64,000 nucleotides of DNA from Klebsormidium nitens (Eukaryota > Streptophyta > Klebsormidiophyceae > Klebsormidiales > Klebsormidiaceae). Below, one piece after another: positions 47,362 through 58,228 of this stretch. Each line of letters starts with the position of its first letter. Within the stretch, counting starts at the first letter, position 1. A model generated the notes under the pieces. That model saw only the letters and a program-made list of their open reading frames with translations, ran no database searches and was not told the DNA's origin. The translations under genes and the position numbers were made by a program. The stretch covers positions 191,346-255,345 of the forward strand of contig DF236956.1 of NCBI GenBank assembly GCA_000708835.1. The letters run 5' to 3'.

Positions 47362-47850
47362 ATGGGCCAATACTGGTGGTGCGCTTTCTACTACGGTCGC
47401 CTGCTCAGCGCAGGTTCCCACACGCGCCTCCTCAACAGCGACCTGGTTAAGGCTAACCCGGGCATCCTTGACCGATTCTTATGGAAATACCAGGTAGACC
47501 ACCACAAGGGCTGGTGGATTCTTCACCTCCCCGGGCACTGTCAGAAAGTGGGTTTCGTTGACCCGGTTCTGGAACCTCGCGAGTTTGAGGCAGGGCGCGT
47601 GGAATGGTCGGAGGTAACCTGTGTCGCGGACAAGTGGGTTAACGACTTCGATTGCGAGGATATGAAGATGCTGAAGGAGCTCATTAGGGCTGCAGCGCCG
47701 CCGAGGTATGGGGAGAATAAGCTGCACCCCGTATGGTTTTTTTTCCAGGCCACGTGGTGGACTCTGGAGGCAGACAAAATGCATGAGCTGTTTGCAGAGG
47801 CAAACATTAAGGTGGTGGGCTGTCCCCACGAGTGTTACACAAAAGTTTGA
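47362..47850 (+). CDS. Unknown tandem-family protein, member 1 (162 aa, intronless)
   Basis: A single uninterrupted frame of 162 codons, related along its full length to the genes at 49865 and 52520. I do not recognise the family. Shared landmarks in order: MG-Y-WCA-FYGRLLS (residues 1-16), SHTRL, LVKANPGILD, ILHLPGH, GRVEWSEV, EDMK-LK-LIRAAAP, then a Trp/Phe-rich stretch (VWFFFQATWW) and a C-terminal AE-NIKV-GCP-xxYT. No signal peptide or membrane helix; the protein looks soluble and compact. Gly2 and Cys7 are invariant, which would allow N-terminal acylation, but the N-myristoylation consensus is imperfect. This member is the most diverged. Its lack of introns is unusual beside neighbours with 4-11 exons. 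Confidence 0.75.
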   Translation: MGQYWWCAFYYGRLLSAGSHTRLLNSDLVKANPGILDRFLWKYQVDHHKGWWILHLPGHCQKVGFVDPVLEPREFEAGRVEWSEVTCVADKWVNDFDCEDMKMLKELIRAAAPPRYGENKLHPVWFFFQATWWTLEADKMHELFAEANIKVVGCPHECYTKV

Positions 47851-49864
47851 AATCATGACAGATGCTAGTTCTATTGTTCGGATCACAAGTGTAACCAGAT
47901 CAAAACATAACCAGTTGCTTGAATGGATATAGGCAGCTTCAGGTGCGCCTTTCGAGGGGAGATATAAGCCTAGTTGTAAGAATCCTTTTGAACCTGGCAC
48001 AGGAAGTTGATAAATATGGAGTAGAAAGGCGTAGAAAGGACCGCGAGTCTTTCTGCCTCGGTCCAAGAGTGCTTCGAATTCGTATGGCTGAACGGTACCT
48101 TACTGTGCATGTTCCCCGATGTATGAGAACGAAACAAAAACCGCACAATTCCTTCTAGTTTCCTTTTAAGCGAAAGAGGTTGCATCTGTGCTCACCGAGC
48201 GCTTCCAATGGAAGCAAAGCGGAATTTCCCCATTTAAAATGCAAGACTCGTCTCAAGTGGGCGTTCGTTTGCCGTCTGGGTGTTAGCCCGTTGTGCTGGT
48301 CGGGAGCATGTGACTTGTTACATCAATGTCAAGTTGACAGGCACCATGGACCAGGTACGCTTACTTCATAGTTGGAGACTTGGTGTTGAAGTGGCGCCGT
48401 GCTTATCTTCACGAAATATTCGACCAGCTTATCTTTTAGGCAATAGCTTGCAGAAGCTTAAGAGCGGCGAATGTGTAAGTCCTTCGGAGGGATGTGCCAA
48501 TCAAACCTCAATTCACCTATTCGCCTTCCGTTATCTCCCCGCAATCTAAAGCAGGGATGCAGGCAGACGTTGCCGCAACGGATTCAGCCAACTTCTCGAG
48601 GCGAGGCCTTAGTTGGTTAGCATGAGAAAGTCTCGGAATTTGGCCTTACCCAAAATGCCTAGCTACGTACGTCACGATCATCCTTTACTCGAGTCCTTCA
48701 ACGGGCATTACAGTACATCCGTGCCACCTGTGTTTCAGGAACTTGTGCTTCGAGCACAAGGGGTTGGGGCATAGATTCTACGATTTCAGTGCTGTCGTTC
48801 CGGACTGGTCTCGCCCTAGATGCTGGTAACCATATATGGAGTACTGGAGTACTCGAGCAAAGCGCGTATTTAGCTGCTGGCAATGCCACGTCGAAGGAAC
48901 TTGCTTGAGCTTCTCTTGTCGAAGCCGCCCATAATCCACGATCAGACACTGTAGAGCTCGCAGCATGACGACCAGCGCGTTGGGGGCCCCTCGGTACTTG
49001 CACAACTTCAGGTCAATCTGTCAGCACATGACAGTGCTCACAGAAAATCACCACGATTGTACAAGGGAAATCAGATCAGTCATTCAGATCCCACGGTACG
49101 TTCGAGGGCACATGTATAGGCAGAGCTGGGTGGGCAGATGTTCTTGAATGCCACTTATCAAATTCACACGGTCGTTTTTTCATCAGGAGCAGTAAGGCAT
49201 ACGGTATCCAGGAAAGGCAGAACGGCTCCTCCTGACTCCTCCCCCAGGCTTCTCAGCTGCCGCAAGGAGCACTTCCGAGAACAGGTCTAGGACCTAGTCG
49301 AACTCGCGGGCGCGAGCGCGCATGCGTTCGAGCCATCTGCAGATCTAGTGGAGCATATTTGCGAGTCTGCAAGCGGGACACAACGCGACACAACTTCTGT
49401 AGAAGATGCGTTGCCACTCAGTGCACGGCCAATGCTTCTGCGGCCTCCGATAAGGACGCCAGCGGAGCCTGCCGGCGGCAACATTAATTATCCGTCGTGC
49501 GGCGCGAGCGCGGCCGCCGCGGTCCAAAGAAAGCCACGTGCTGAGGTTTATACTAAACCCCAGCACGTGACGGACTGCACGGACGGTTGGCGGCGCCGGC
49601 GGGCGCGTACTACTCAGAATGGTTCTGAAGCCCACTCATATTTAGTGCGTGCTTGTTCAGGCAGCTTTCCAAGCTAGATTTGTTCTCTTTCGCTTTCACT
49701 TCGTCAACAAGAGGGAGGTCGCGGTCAAAAGAAGTTCGCAGGCCAGCTCAACATAAATACAATCTGGAGACTGCTAAGGGCAGAAAGAGCTTGAGGGCGT
49801 GGCTTGCCTCTTGTGTAAGGAACAACACCACTATTCAGCGGTTCTTGGAACGATAACATCGACC
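47851..49864. other. Spacer between unknown-family genes 1 and 2
   Basis: No gene is supportable here. From about 49.26 kb the sequence belongs to the duplicated unit shared with 51.90 kb onward, including a GC-rich GCGGCCGC patch near 49.50 kb and the hairpin at 49535-49569. The 48.0-49.2 kb part has no clear counterpart elsewhere in the window. Confidence 0.5.
49535..49569. promoter_or_regulatory. Hairpin with a CACGTG box in each arm, upstream of unknown-family gene 2
   Basis: Two 16-bp arms (49535-49550 and 49554-49569) pair with one mismatch around a 3-nt loop. Each arm ends in CACGTGCTG or its complement, giving two G-box-like sites about 29 bp apart, roughly 300 bp before the ATG. The equivalent place before gene 3 (about 52160-52176) keeps TGCTGGGGTTTA but has lost the right arm and the CACGTG. 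Confidence 0.45.
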
Positions 49865-50362
49865 ATGGGTTTTTACAACTGGTGCGCCCTGTTCTACGGC
49901 CGCCTGCTCAGCCAAGCTTCCCACACGCGCCTCGTCAGCAGCAACCTGGTTAAGGCTAACCCTGGCATTTTAGACCGGTTCCTGAGAAAAGATGTAGTGG
50001 GTCACAGTCAGGGGATGCGGATCCTTCACCTGCCAGGGCATTTTAACGACAACATCAATCTCTACCTATTACCATACGAATTAAAAGAAGGGCGAGTGAA
50101 ATGGTCGGACGTAAGCCGTGATGCGGAGAAGTGCGTTCAGGGATATAACCCGGAGGATATGAAGACACTGAAGAAGCTCATAAGGGCTGCGGCGCCGGCG
50201 GCTTATGGGGAGGATCAGCTGCGCCCCGGGTGGTATGTTTTCCAGGCCACGTCAGGGACTTTGGACTTTGAGAGTAAGCTGTCTGCAGAAGGAAACATCA
50301 AGGTGGAGGGCTGCCCTTATGAGTTCTATACAGATTTTGGATGTCAGAAGTGCCTACAATAG
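49865..50362 (+). CDS. Unknown tandem-family protein, member 2 (165 aa, intronless)
   Basis: The ATG at 49865 in GACCATGGG context aligns with the starts of members 1 and 3; an in-frame ATG at 49799 would add 22 residues with no counterpart. By eye about three quarters of residues match member 3, the differences clustering at residues 60-74 and 130-142. Landmarks: MGFYNWCALFYGRLLS, LVKANPGILDRFL, MRILHLPGH, NPEDMKTLKKLIRAAAPAAYG, LRPGWYVFQA, GNIKVEGCPY. The stop codon position of member 3 is a Gly codon here (GATTGATGT versus TTTGGATGT), so the protein runs eight codons further, ending CQKCLQ. Residues 136-140 show a two-residue deletion compared with member 3. Function unknown. Confidence 0.78.
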   Translation: MGFYNWCALFYGRLLSQASHTRLVSSNLVKANPGILDRFLRKDVVGHSQGMRILHLPGHFNDNINLYLLPYELKEGRVKWSDVSRDAEKCVQGYNPEDMKTLKKLIRAAAPAAYGEDQLRPGWYVFQATSGTLDFESKLSAEGNIKVEGCPYEFYTDFGCQKCLQ

Positions 50363-52519
50363 AGTGCCGAACCTCAGTGATGCAGGTCTTACGAGGGCTG
50401 CTTTGGCAGTATGGCTTTTAAATAGCACAAAGGGACGAAAAAGTGGATGCCGGCCTTGCTTGGGGATTGGAAGCTCAAACGTCTGTAGGAGAAAGGAAGG
50501 AGCCGCGCAGCAGTCCTAGAACTCGTACAAGTAACATCGACCAGTATTTTGGTAGTTCAACGTTTCCTTCTTTCCCCCGTAAACCATGGTACGTCTGCTC
50601 TTGCCTTATAAACTATCCTATAATTGATTCTGGATCGGAAAGAACCATATCTAGATCAGGGAGAGAGAACAAGAGAGGCCTTTCACGAGATCACATTGCA
50701 TCAGCTAGGCGGCAATGTATCGACACGTACGTGCAGCTCTAGTGGCACATGTCATGATGGTGCGCATCAATTATGGTTGATTCTCGCGAGATGTATAAGA
50801 TTCTTTCCGGAGTAGGATTCGAAACCGTCTAATCTCGTCTCAGTCATGTCGTAATTGGCACTGCACGTCTTGGACGATCGAGGGAACCTTCATGCACGTT
50901 GGATCGAATTAGCATTTCATGCAAAAGGGCATTCTTGCTAGCCCTGCTCGAAGACACCTGTCACTGAGTCGAGTCCGTCGCATGGGCGGACGGCGTTGCG
51001 TGTACATTCAAGAACCTTGGTAACATCTTAGCATTAGTGAAAATATTTCCATAAGCCGCTTGAGTGATTGGCCAGGGAAGACGCTCGATTCGCCAATCCC
51101 TTACTCTCGTTCTAGGGATACCATATCAGGGAATGCAGCGTTTGGCAGCAGCTAACGTAGTGTGGAATCCAGATATCCTACGGTGACGTTGAGATAAAAA
51201 CGGGTCGCCTCCTATATGTTCCTCAGCACCAATATGTATCTCCTGAGGCGCTTCCACGTGCTCCAACTTGACATGGTGTATTCTGTAGGCCTCCCTTAAT
51301 AAGCATCAGCTTCACTGCCTGTATCGCACGTCATGGCACTTCGGTCGCTAAAGCTTTCTGATCTACAACAGTTGCGACGTGGGCTACCGTGTGAAGTCAG
51401 CGAGCCAAGCTTGCTCAAGAACAGTATTCATTGGATCTCTATCCGAGCTCGCTCATTACCTACCAAGGGCACACGTTCAGTCCACTTCACTTCAGTAACG
51501 ATTCTTTCGAATGCGCATATATGGGTCCCTTGGAGACTTTTGAGCCTGCACAGTTTCGATCCAAGTCGACACGCTACTTTAATTTGGGACAGGTCCAATA
51601 ACCATTCTATCACCGTCCTTCCATCACGTACACGCTTGCTGGAACCTCCGCAAGATAGCTCTTCCGGGCCTTCAACTTCTCCCAGTCTCCTGCAAAAATG
51701 TTTCCAGTCAGGCAAAGCCAGCACGCCTTTCAATCTATGTTGCTCCCCCAAGTGATCTTAGACATGGCCGGCTGGGGACTCCTGTGATTCCAGCGCCCTT
51801 CTAGAGCTTCGTCAGGAACAGTAAAAGCGAGTTGAACGTACGGCTTTTCCAGACGTCGAGAATCCATGTCGCACAGGAGACCATATCCCGTATTTGTCAA
51901 GTGCCGCGAGAAACACTTCCGAGAACAAGCGTATGCGTTCCAGCGATTGAATGTAGTTATTGTGGGGCATATGTGCGAGTCGGCAAGCCGGACACAACGA
52001 AACACAAGTTCTGTACAGATGCTTCGCCACTGCGCGGCCACTGTTTCTGCCTCATAAGGACGCCAGCCGAGCCTTGCGGCGGCAACGGACGGGTTTGCCA
52101 TAAGCGTGTTCAATCCTTTGTGCGGCGCGGGCGCGGCCGCGCGCCGCGGGTCAATGAAAGCTAGGTGCTGGGGTTTAGTACGGACCGACTGCACGGACGG
52201 TGGGCGGCCGCGCAGCTGTGCCGGCAGGCGGCCCGCCGTGGGCGCGTACTAACCCAGAACATTTCTGAAGCCTGTTCGGGTGTTTGTTCAGGCAGCTTTT
52301 CCAGCTAGGAATATTCTCTTTCGATTTTAGTTTCGTCAGCAGAAGCCCGAAGGCCGGGCGGGTCCAAAGCAGTTCGCGGGCCAAGTCTGTACGAAGACAA
52401 TCTGGAGACTCAGCTAAATAATTGTAACTTGCTGAGAAAGCTTGAGGGAAGGGTGAATCCTCGTCTGGGAGTAACAAAGCCTACCTTTTTCAGCAATTCT
52501 TGCACCGATATCACCGACC
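50363..52519. other. Spacer between unknown-family genes 2 and 3
   Basis: This is the rest of duplicated unit 1 plus the start of unit 2. It holds a broken GST last-exon copy at 51628-51689 and, near 52130, a GC-rich patch upstream of gene 3. No other gene is supportable; the frames at 51333-51755 and 51730-52194 coincide with the duplicated non-coding sequence. Confidence 0.55.
51628..51689 (-). pseudogene. Broken duplicate of the terminal exon of the GST-like gene
   Basis: After a TTTTTGCAG acceptor, the minus strand reads GAGACTGGGAGAAGTTGAAG, matching the true last exon at 54453 (GAGTACTGGGAGAAGTTCAAG) except for a one-base deletion that shifts the frame, and it continues with GCCCGGAAGAGCTATCT. 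The stop codon of the true exon is also altered. It is a relic carried within duplicated unit 1. Confidence 0.8.
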
Positions 52520-52999
52520 ATGGGTATCTACAACTGGTGCGCCCTTTTCTACGGCCGCCTGCTCAGCCAAGCTTCCCACACGCGCCTCGTCAGCAGCGAC
52601 CTGGTCAAGGCTAACCCTGGTATACTAGACGGTTTCCTAAAGAAAGAGTTGGTGGACCACAGTCAGGGGATGCGGATCCTTCACCTCCCAGGGCATATCA
52701 AAAGAATGGGTTACGTGCTAGAACCACAAGAGATCAAGGAAGGGCGCGTGGAATGGTCGGAGGTAAGCCGTGACGCTGAGAAGTGGGTTAAGGAATATAA
52801 CCCGGAGGATATGAAGACGCTGAAGAAGCTCATAAGGGCCGCGGCGCCGGCGGCTTATGGGAAGGATCAGCTGCGCCCCGGGTGGTATATCTTCCAGGCC
52901 AATTGGTCGACTTTGGACGTAGAAAACATGCACGAGATGAGTGCAGAGGCAAACATAAAAGTGGAGGGCTGCCCTTATAAGTGCTACACAGAAGATTGA
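52520..52999 (+). CDS. Unknown tandem-family protein, member 3 (159 aa, intronless)
   Basis: One uninterrupted frame with ATG at 52520 in GACCATGGG context. Landmarks: MGIYNWCALFYGRLLSQAS, LVKANPGILDGFLKK, MRILHLPGH, EGRVEWSEVSRDAEKWV, NPEDMKTLKKLIRAAAPAAYG, LRPGWYIFQANWSTL, NIKVEGCPYKCYTED. The protein is charged and mildly basic-acidic alternating, soluble, without signal peptide, membrane segment or metal-binding cluster; four cysteines are not arranged as a known finger. The invariant blocks shared by all three members cover about half the length, so purifying selection is likely. I cannot assign a family or function. Confidence 0.78.
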   Translation: MGIYNWCALFYGRLLSQASHTRLVSSDLVKANPGILDGFLKKELVDHSQGMRILHLPGHIKRMGYVLEPQEIKEGRVEWSEVSRDAEKWVKEYNPEDMKTLKKLIRAAAPAAYGKDQLRPGWYIFQANWSTLDVENMHEMSAEANIKVEGCPYKCYTED

Positions 53000-54390
53000 T
53001 GTCAGAGATGCCTGAAATAGAGAGCCGAACCTGAGTGATGCAGGTCTTAAGAGGAGTACTTCAGCAGTATGGCCTCCAAATAGCACAAACGGACGCGGAA
53101 GCTTGGATACCGAACTGTGCTAGGGACTGAATTTCAAACGCTTAGAGTAACGGTGAGACGGGCAGGTGTCTTCCGACAGCAATTCTGGAAGCATCAGTAC
53201 AACTATTTTCTGTAATTTAGGGTACGCTTTCTTCCTTTCAATCTTGGCCAACCCATTTCTTCATTTTGTAACGGAGGGAACAGATCAGGGAGACAGTCCC
53301 TCTCACGAACATTGCATCAGCTACGCCGTGATGAATCGACACGTACGTGCAGTTCTAGTAGCATGCCATGATACTGCGCGTAGTTGTGGTTTTTAGCTCG
53401 AAGATAGGAATCCTATCAATAGCTTCCGGCGTCGAACCCGAAACAGTTTACCGTCTTCGTCATGTTTCGAGTGCAGGGCACTGCACTGCACAACTTGGGC
53501 GAATCGAGCCTTCATGCAATTTGAAGTTGGAACAAACTCACTCTTTATGCAAGAGGTTGCATTCGCTTTGCTGCTCGAACACGAGCCTGTCCGATCAGTG
53601 AGTCGATCACAACGGTTGCTCATGGGCGGACGGCGTTGCGTATTAATACATCCAAGATCTTAGTAAACCGGTTCGACGGTTAGCATCCGTGAGAAACATC
53701 ATTTCAATAAGCCCCTTGCGAGGATGCAATGTCCCAGGAGGACGCTCGATCTGCCACTCCTCCTGTCGTGCAAGGGATACCATCTCAAGATTGCAAGCTT
53801 TGAATTAGTGCTGCTTTTGACTTATAAGTTGGACGGTGGCAGCTTAATGCGGATTTCATATCCTTAGTACAATGAAGTGCAGGGAAGTTGGTATCCAACG
53901 AACTAGGTAATGTGTCACGAAGAGCTGAGCGCCCCCTCCAATAGAGGGCCGTCTCCAATATATCCCTCAGCACCTTTAAGAACAGGTATTATACAATATA
54001 AACTACACCTACCGAACTTAGGGCAACCTCCACGTGCTCCAATTCAGCACTCCACTCAGTTACAATATGTATTCTGGAGGACTTCCTTGGCATCAAGTTC
54101 ACTGCCTGTACTTCACTTCGCTCGCTAGCGTTCCGATTTCAGCTTTCTGAGGATTACCGTGCAAAACCACTGAACGAGAAACAATTTCTACTGGATCTTT
54201 ATACGAGCTCGCACGTCAACTACAATCAAACTACCAACACAACACGTCTTCGGAGTATACAAGTTTCAGTACGTAGGTAATCAATCTTTTGACCGCGCAC
54301 GGTTTCTTATGGGTTTTAATTCGAGCCCTTACAATTTCGACCCACGCTACTTTGAACAGCTCCCATAAGCATTTTAAAGCCGTCCTTCCA
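53000..54390. other. 3' flank of unknown-family gene 3, duplicated sequence
   Basis: This region aligns in patches with 50.4-51.6 kb as part of unit 2. No further gene is visible. It separates the plus-strand gene from the convergent GST-like gene. Confidence 0.55.
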
Positions 54391-57300
54391 TCACAAGCTT
54401 GCTGGGACAGACGCGAGGTAACTCTTCCGGGCCTTGAACTTCTCCCAGTACTCCTGCAGAAACGTGTCCAGTCAGGCAGAGCCAGCAAAACTGTTCTAGT
54501 CTAGTTGCTCTAAGTATCTATTAGACATGGCCGGCTGAGGAACTCGCGTGTTTTTAGAGCTTCGTCAAGGACAAGAAAAGCGAATAGAACGCATCCCTTA
54601 TCCAGATGCGACGTACCCCGGCCGAAAATCCATGTCGCACTGAAGACGATTTTTCCGTCCCCCAGATAACGAGCTGGATGTAAATGTGTGAGGGATGTAA
54701 ATGGGAGGCAACCTGACCCGTGTTTTCGACTTATCTTCGGTGGGTTTGAGTCTGACCACTACCAAAGAGAGCGGCCTCTGGGCAGACTTCTAGAACGAAG
54801 GTGGAACGGTAGCCAACCTAGGTAGCTGTCCCACCTGGACGGCAAGCAAAGTCCGGGATAATTCCCGAGTGGAGAGCCGTCTCCTAGCCAGTTGCCCAGA
54901 AAGGAAACACATTATATCAAGATGACCTTCCAGCAGCTTCTTCACATGAGCTGTTGAAGGGTTCAGATTCCCGCAAGAGCGCCCTCTCCGAGCAGATTCC
55001 GGAGGTGGCACAAGTTGGACTGGAACCAATGACATGGCTGCCTTACACAAACTCCCGGCGACTTCAACTCGTGGCGACTTCAATGCTTGTTTCCACGCGA
55101 TATGATCGTCAGAATGGAAGAGGAAGCAGACTGAAAGACGGAACTCGCTGCCGTACCTGTACTTTGGGCGCGTCCGCGAGTAGTTCCGGCCCAAGCTGCG
55201 CCATCTCGACCCGATTGAGGAGCGTAGCGAACTGCGCAACGCACAACTATGTGAATAAACAGATTCCCCAAACCGCCGCGGTACTCGAAGAGCCGCCGAA
55301 ATCGTAATGCAGAGCTTTGGGAAGCGAAAGAACAGTGTGAATGAGCGCGGGCGAAAGGCGTGGGGCACTGATTGAGAACGCCAAGGTCAGCGTACATCCC
55401 TGCTCAACACGCTACAGGAAGTACGGCTGAGCCCATACTTGCCCATCGTGGTAGCTGAGAAAAGACACGGCGCGAAAGAGTAGGGAATACCTGTGAGCGG
55501 CACAAGCGTCCATTTTGCAAGAGTTCTACGCAAAAACGGCATGAAAAGCCTATGAGAACTCCAACTACCTGCCCGGAATGACTCTGCAGACAAGGGCTTT
55601 GAAACTGCAAAATCTGCACTTTCGATCTTCAAGGATTCATGTTCCGATCCCCATAACGGAAAAGGCTACCCAATCAGAAACCCTGGTGAAGTTGCAAACG
55701 CGGGTCAACAATTCCACGTCACCACATGGTTTCCTTACCATTGCATCTGCAGCTGAGACAGCTTCCCCAGCTACGAATTCGGTGGAGGCGAGCTGCTTCT
55801 CCGCAGTCTGCACCAGCCGACGTACCTGTAAAGAAACCACAAAAAAGACGACTTATTTTGAAATATTCTTGGTAGGATTGTGAAGTGAAGAGAAGGGACA
55901 AGCTGCATCGTATCATTGATTATTCCGAGCTTGAGCAGATCTCACCCCGCTCTACATCATGGCACCCCGATAAGAGGCCGTGGGAAGGTACGCGGATCTG
56001 GAAATTCTGGAAGGTGCATGTCGCGCGCTTCGACGCGCCCAAACGACAATGATCAGCCAGACCTTTCACGGCACAACCATTGACCCGCATAAACCTGGTG
56101 CATATGATCATTGCAAGAGGACCGGAGAGTTCGATTCAAAGGGGGCCAGCGAAGTAATAAGGGCGGCACCACTTTCGGGGGGGCGTGGAATGAAAGGAGA
56201 GGCGCTAATCCCACTGATCCGGATGAAAGAAGAAGTATTGTGTGCACAGAGGGAGAACAAACAGAGAAATAAGAGGCGCCCCCTCGATAAGTCTTTCTTT
56301 CCATAATCTTTCAGGTTTTCTTTCATAAAAGGAGGGAAAAATGCGACTCCCACCTCGTCTTTGATTGAATTCTTCGCGTCCTCGTCCTTCAATTTCTCGA
56401 TCTCCTGTGCAGTCCAGTTCGCCTTCTCGGTGTAGAATTGGGCCAGCTCGGCCACGAACTTTGCGTGTTGCTCTGCAGATGAGGGTGCCACGTGGCGCAA
56501 TCAGAGCCGCAGATTGAGCAAAACAGCCGTAAGGAGCGACAGGTTGCTCCTGCCGTTTAGCAAGTAGGGGCCAGGGCAGACAAGATGAATCAGAGCGAAG
56601 AATGGACAATACAGGGGATCCACTGTGAGTTCTATAGACGGGCTGCTCACAAGCAAAATCTCTTTGTCTTCCCAACTTTGCAAGAATGATCAACTTACCA
56701 CCATGTACTCTAGCTGCGCAAAAAGATGGCAGTGAGAGAGCCATATGGTGGACAACGGAGGGACTTGAAGCAGAAGCGAATCCAAAAGATGCAAGGCAAT
56801 CTGAGTCTCTCAATACTTCGATACCCCTGAATCAATTGTGGACCCTTGTGCTAATTCTGGCTCCACATAGTTCGTCAAAAGCACTTGGGTTCTGTCAAGC
56901 TCAAATCTTTGCCATTTTCTTTCAACCGTCACTCTGCTTGAATCTCACCCACAAAGGCCTTCTTGAAGATCAGCTGGTCGTGCAGGATGGGCCCTAGCGG
57001 AGGGGGACAAAGCGCCCATATAAAGTAGTTCCCGTCAAACTTATCCATAGCGTCCAGCCAAAAGTCGACCTTTGTTCTGTCAACCGACGAGCCACCGAGG
57101 GGTGCGTTATCGTGGTTGTCTGCCCACCTGGAGACGGGTTAGCAAAACCCTGTTTTTGGACCCAAACCTGCATTTGCAGTCCGGAGTAAGCCCGACCCTA
57201 AATTGAACCAATTGGGCTGACTTGGTAAGGGTACTGGATGGGTGTCTGCCAATTCTTTTTTTTGGACAGCTAATAAATGAAGTAAGCTTAAGTCAAAGAG

Positions 57301-58228
57301 CTTAGTAAGAGCTGCAAAGATCGGAGGGGCTTGGTATGCATTTGTCCAACCTACTTCACAACGAATCCAGGGACTACCAAATGCATAGTCGAAGGTGTAT
57401 CTCCTGTGTGAGGAACATGGTCTTTGCCCAAACCTGACAATATGATCATAGATGCAATCCCAAATTCAGAACTCTTCATAGCTTCGGTACAAGGTCAGTT
57501 CCACTTTCGCAAACGATAATGTAAATCCCTCTTTTCTCTGCTCTTCCAGACAGAATTCCACAGTCACCCATTCTGCTCCTGTCAACCGCCAAGACATTGT
57601 TAGAGAGCATGGTGCTAGGCTCACTTCATAATCTCCAGAGACTCCGTAAGGATAGTCCCATTGGGGAGGGCAAGAGCAGGTACAGTGCCCTTAGGGTTCA
57701 CTTTCTGCACGTAACTGCGCTGCAGGTTTTCACACAGGAAGGTGTGAACGAGCTCCAAGTCGTACTCGATACCCTTCTCCTCCATCAGAACTCGTGCCTG
57801 TAAGAAGAAAGCAACAAGTATTGGTTGAGCACGTTGCGACAAGCAACTCTGCGATGCAGATCCAAGAGTTTCTTGATCAACGTTGTTGCGCTGACAGAGA
57901 TCTGAAGCAGAAGAAAAGAAAAGGGCAAAATTGCAGATTCCAGAGCTTGTCTAGCCATCACGAGGCGTGCGGCCCGCCTATCACAAGCCTTGAGGTAAAA
58001 GCCCAATGCCTGCAGAAAGAGAATATTATGTCGTTTTCTGGCGCTTTGTGGTACAGTATGATCATCCCATAAGCTGCAAAACAGAACAATGTGAGACATC
58101 TGGATTTGAGAGCAGATCATTTCCTGGAATTAAATAAAAGTGGGTTCTGGCCTTCTCACCTTCATTGTGGCATATGATGGAGGAAAGAAGTACAGGAGGG
58201 GCTTGGTTAGCGCCATGGAAGCAGCCAT
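54391..58228 (-). CDS. Glutathione S-transferase-like protein
   Basis: Seven exons, transcribed leftwards: 58228-58160, 57797-57625, 57127-56949, 56472-56354, 55825-55739, 55231-55157, 54453-54391 (254 aa, phases all consistent). The N-terminal thioredoxin fold (residues about 10-80) has a LYFFPPSYATMKARVLMEEK start with Ser/Tyr at the active-site position, NPKGTVPAL with the cis-proline, and TESLEI, the glutathione-contacting Glu-Ser. The C-terminal helical domain includes WADNHDNAP, a helix-rich stretch with Lys/Glu repeats, FVAGEAVSAADAM (the conserved N-capping box region) and EYWEKFKARKSYL at the end. The insert between the domains (PILHDQLIFKKAF to KLKDEDAKNSIKDE) is reminiscent of GDAP1/TCHQD-type GSTs, but the class is uncertain. 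Likely cytosolic conjugation or dehalogenation/reduction with glutathione. Its last exon has been copied into the neighbouring tandem unit. Confidence 0.85.

Larger units (their letters stand above)
49260..54640 (+). repeat. Two adjoining direct copies of a 2.6-2.75-kb unit
   Basis: Unit 1 is about 49260-51885 and unit 2 about 51890-54640. Matching landmarks: CACTTCCGAGAAC (49270 / 51910), GCGCGGCCGC patch, TTCAGGCAGCTTT.CCAGCTAG, CAATCTGGAGACT, the 160-aa gene (49865 / 52520), GGCGGACGGCGTTGCGT (50985 / 53625), the GST last exon (51689 / 54453), ACATGGCCGGCTG (51764 / 54525), and AATCCATGTCGCAC at the end. Coding parts are better conserved than spacers. Gene 1 at 47362 is an older member whose flanks no longer align. 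Confidence 0.8.

Noticed and set aside
49799-49864. Upstream in-frame ATG for unknown-family member 2
   Set aside because: It adds 22 residues absent from members 1 and 3; the ATG at 49865 has a good GACCATGGG context shared with member 3.
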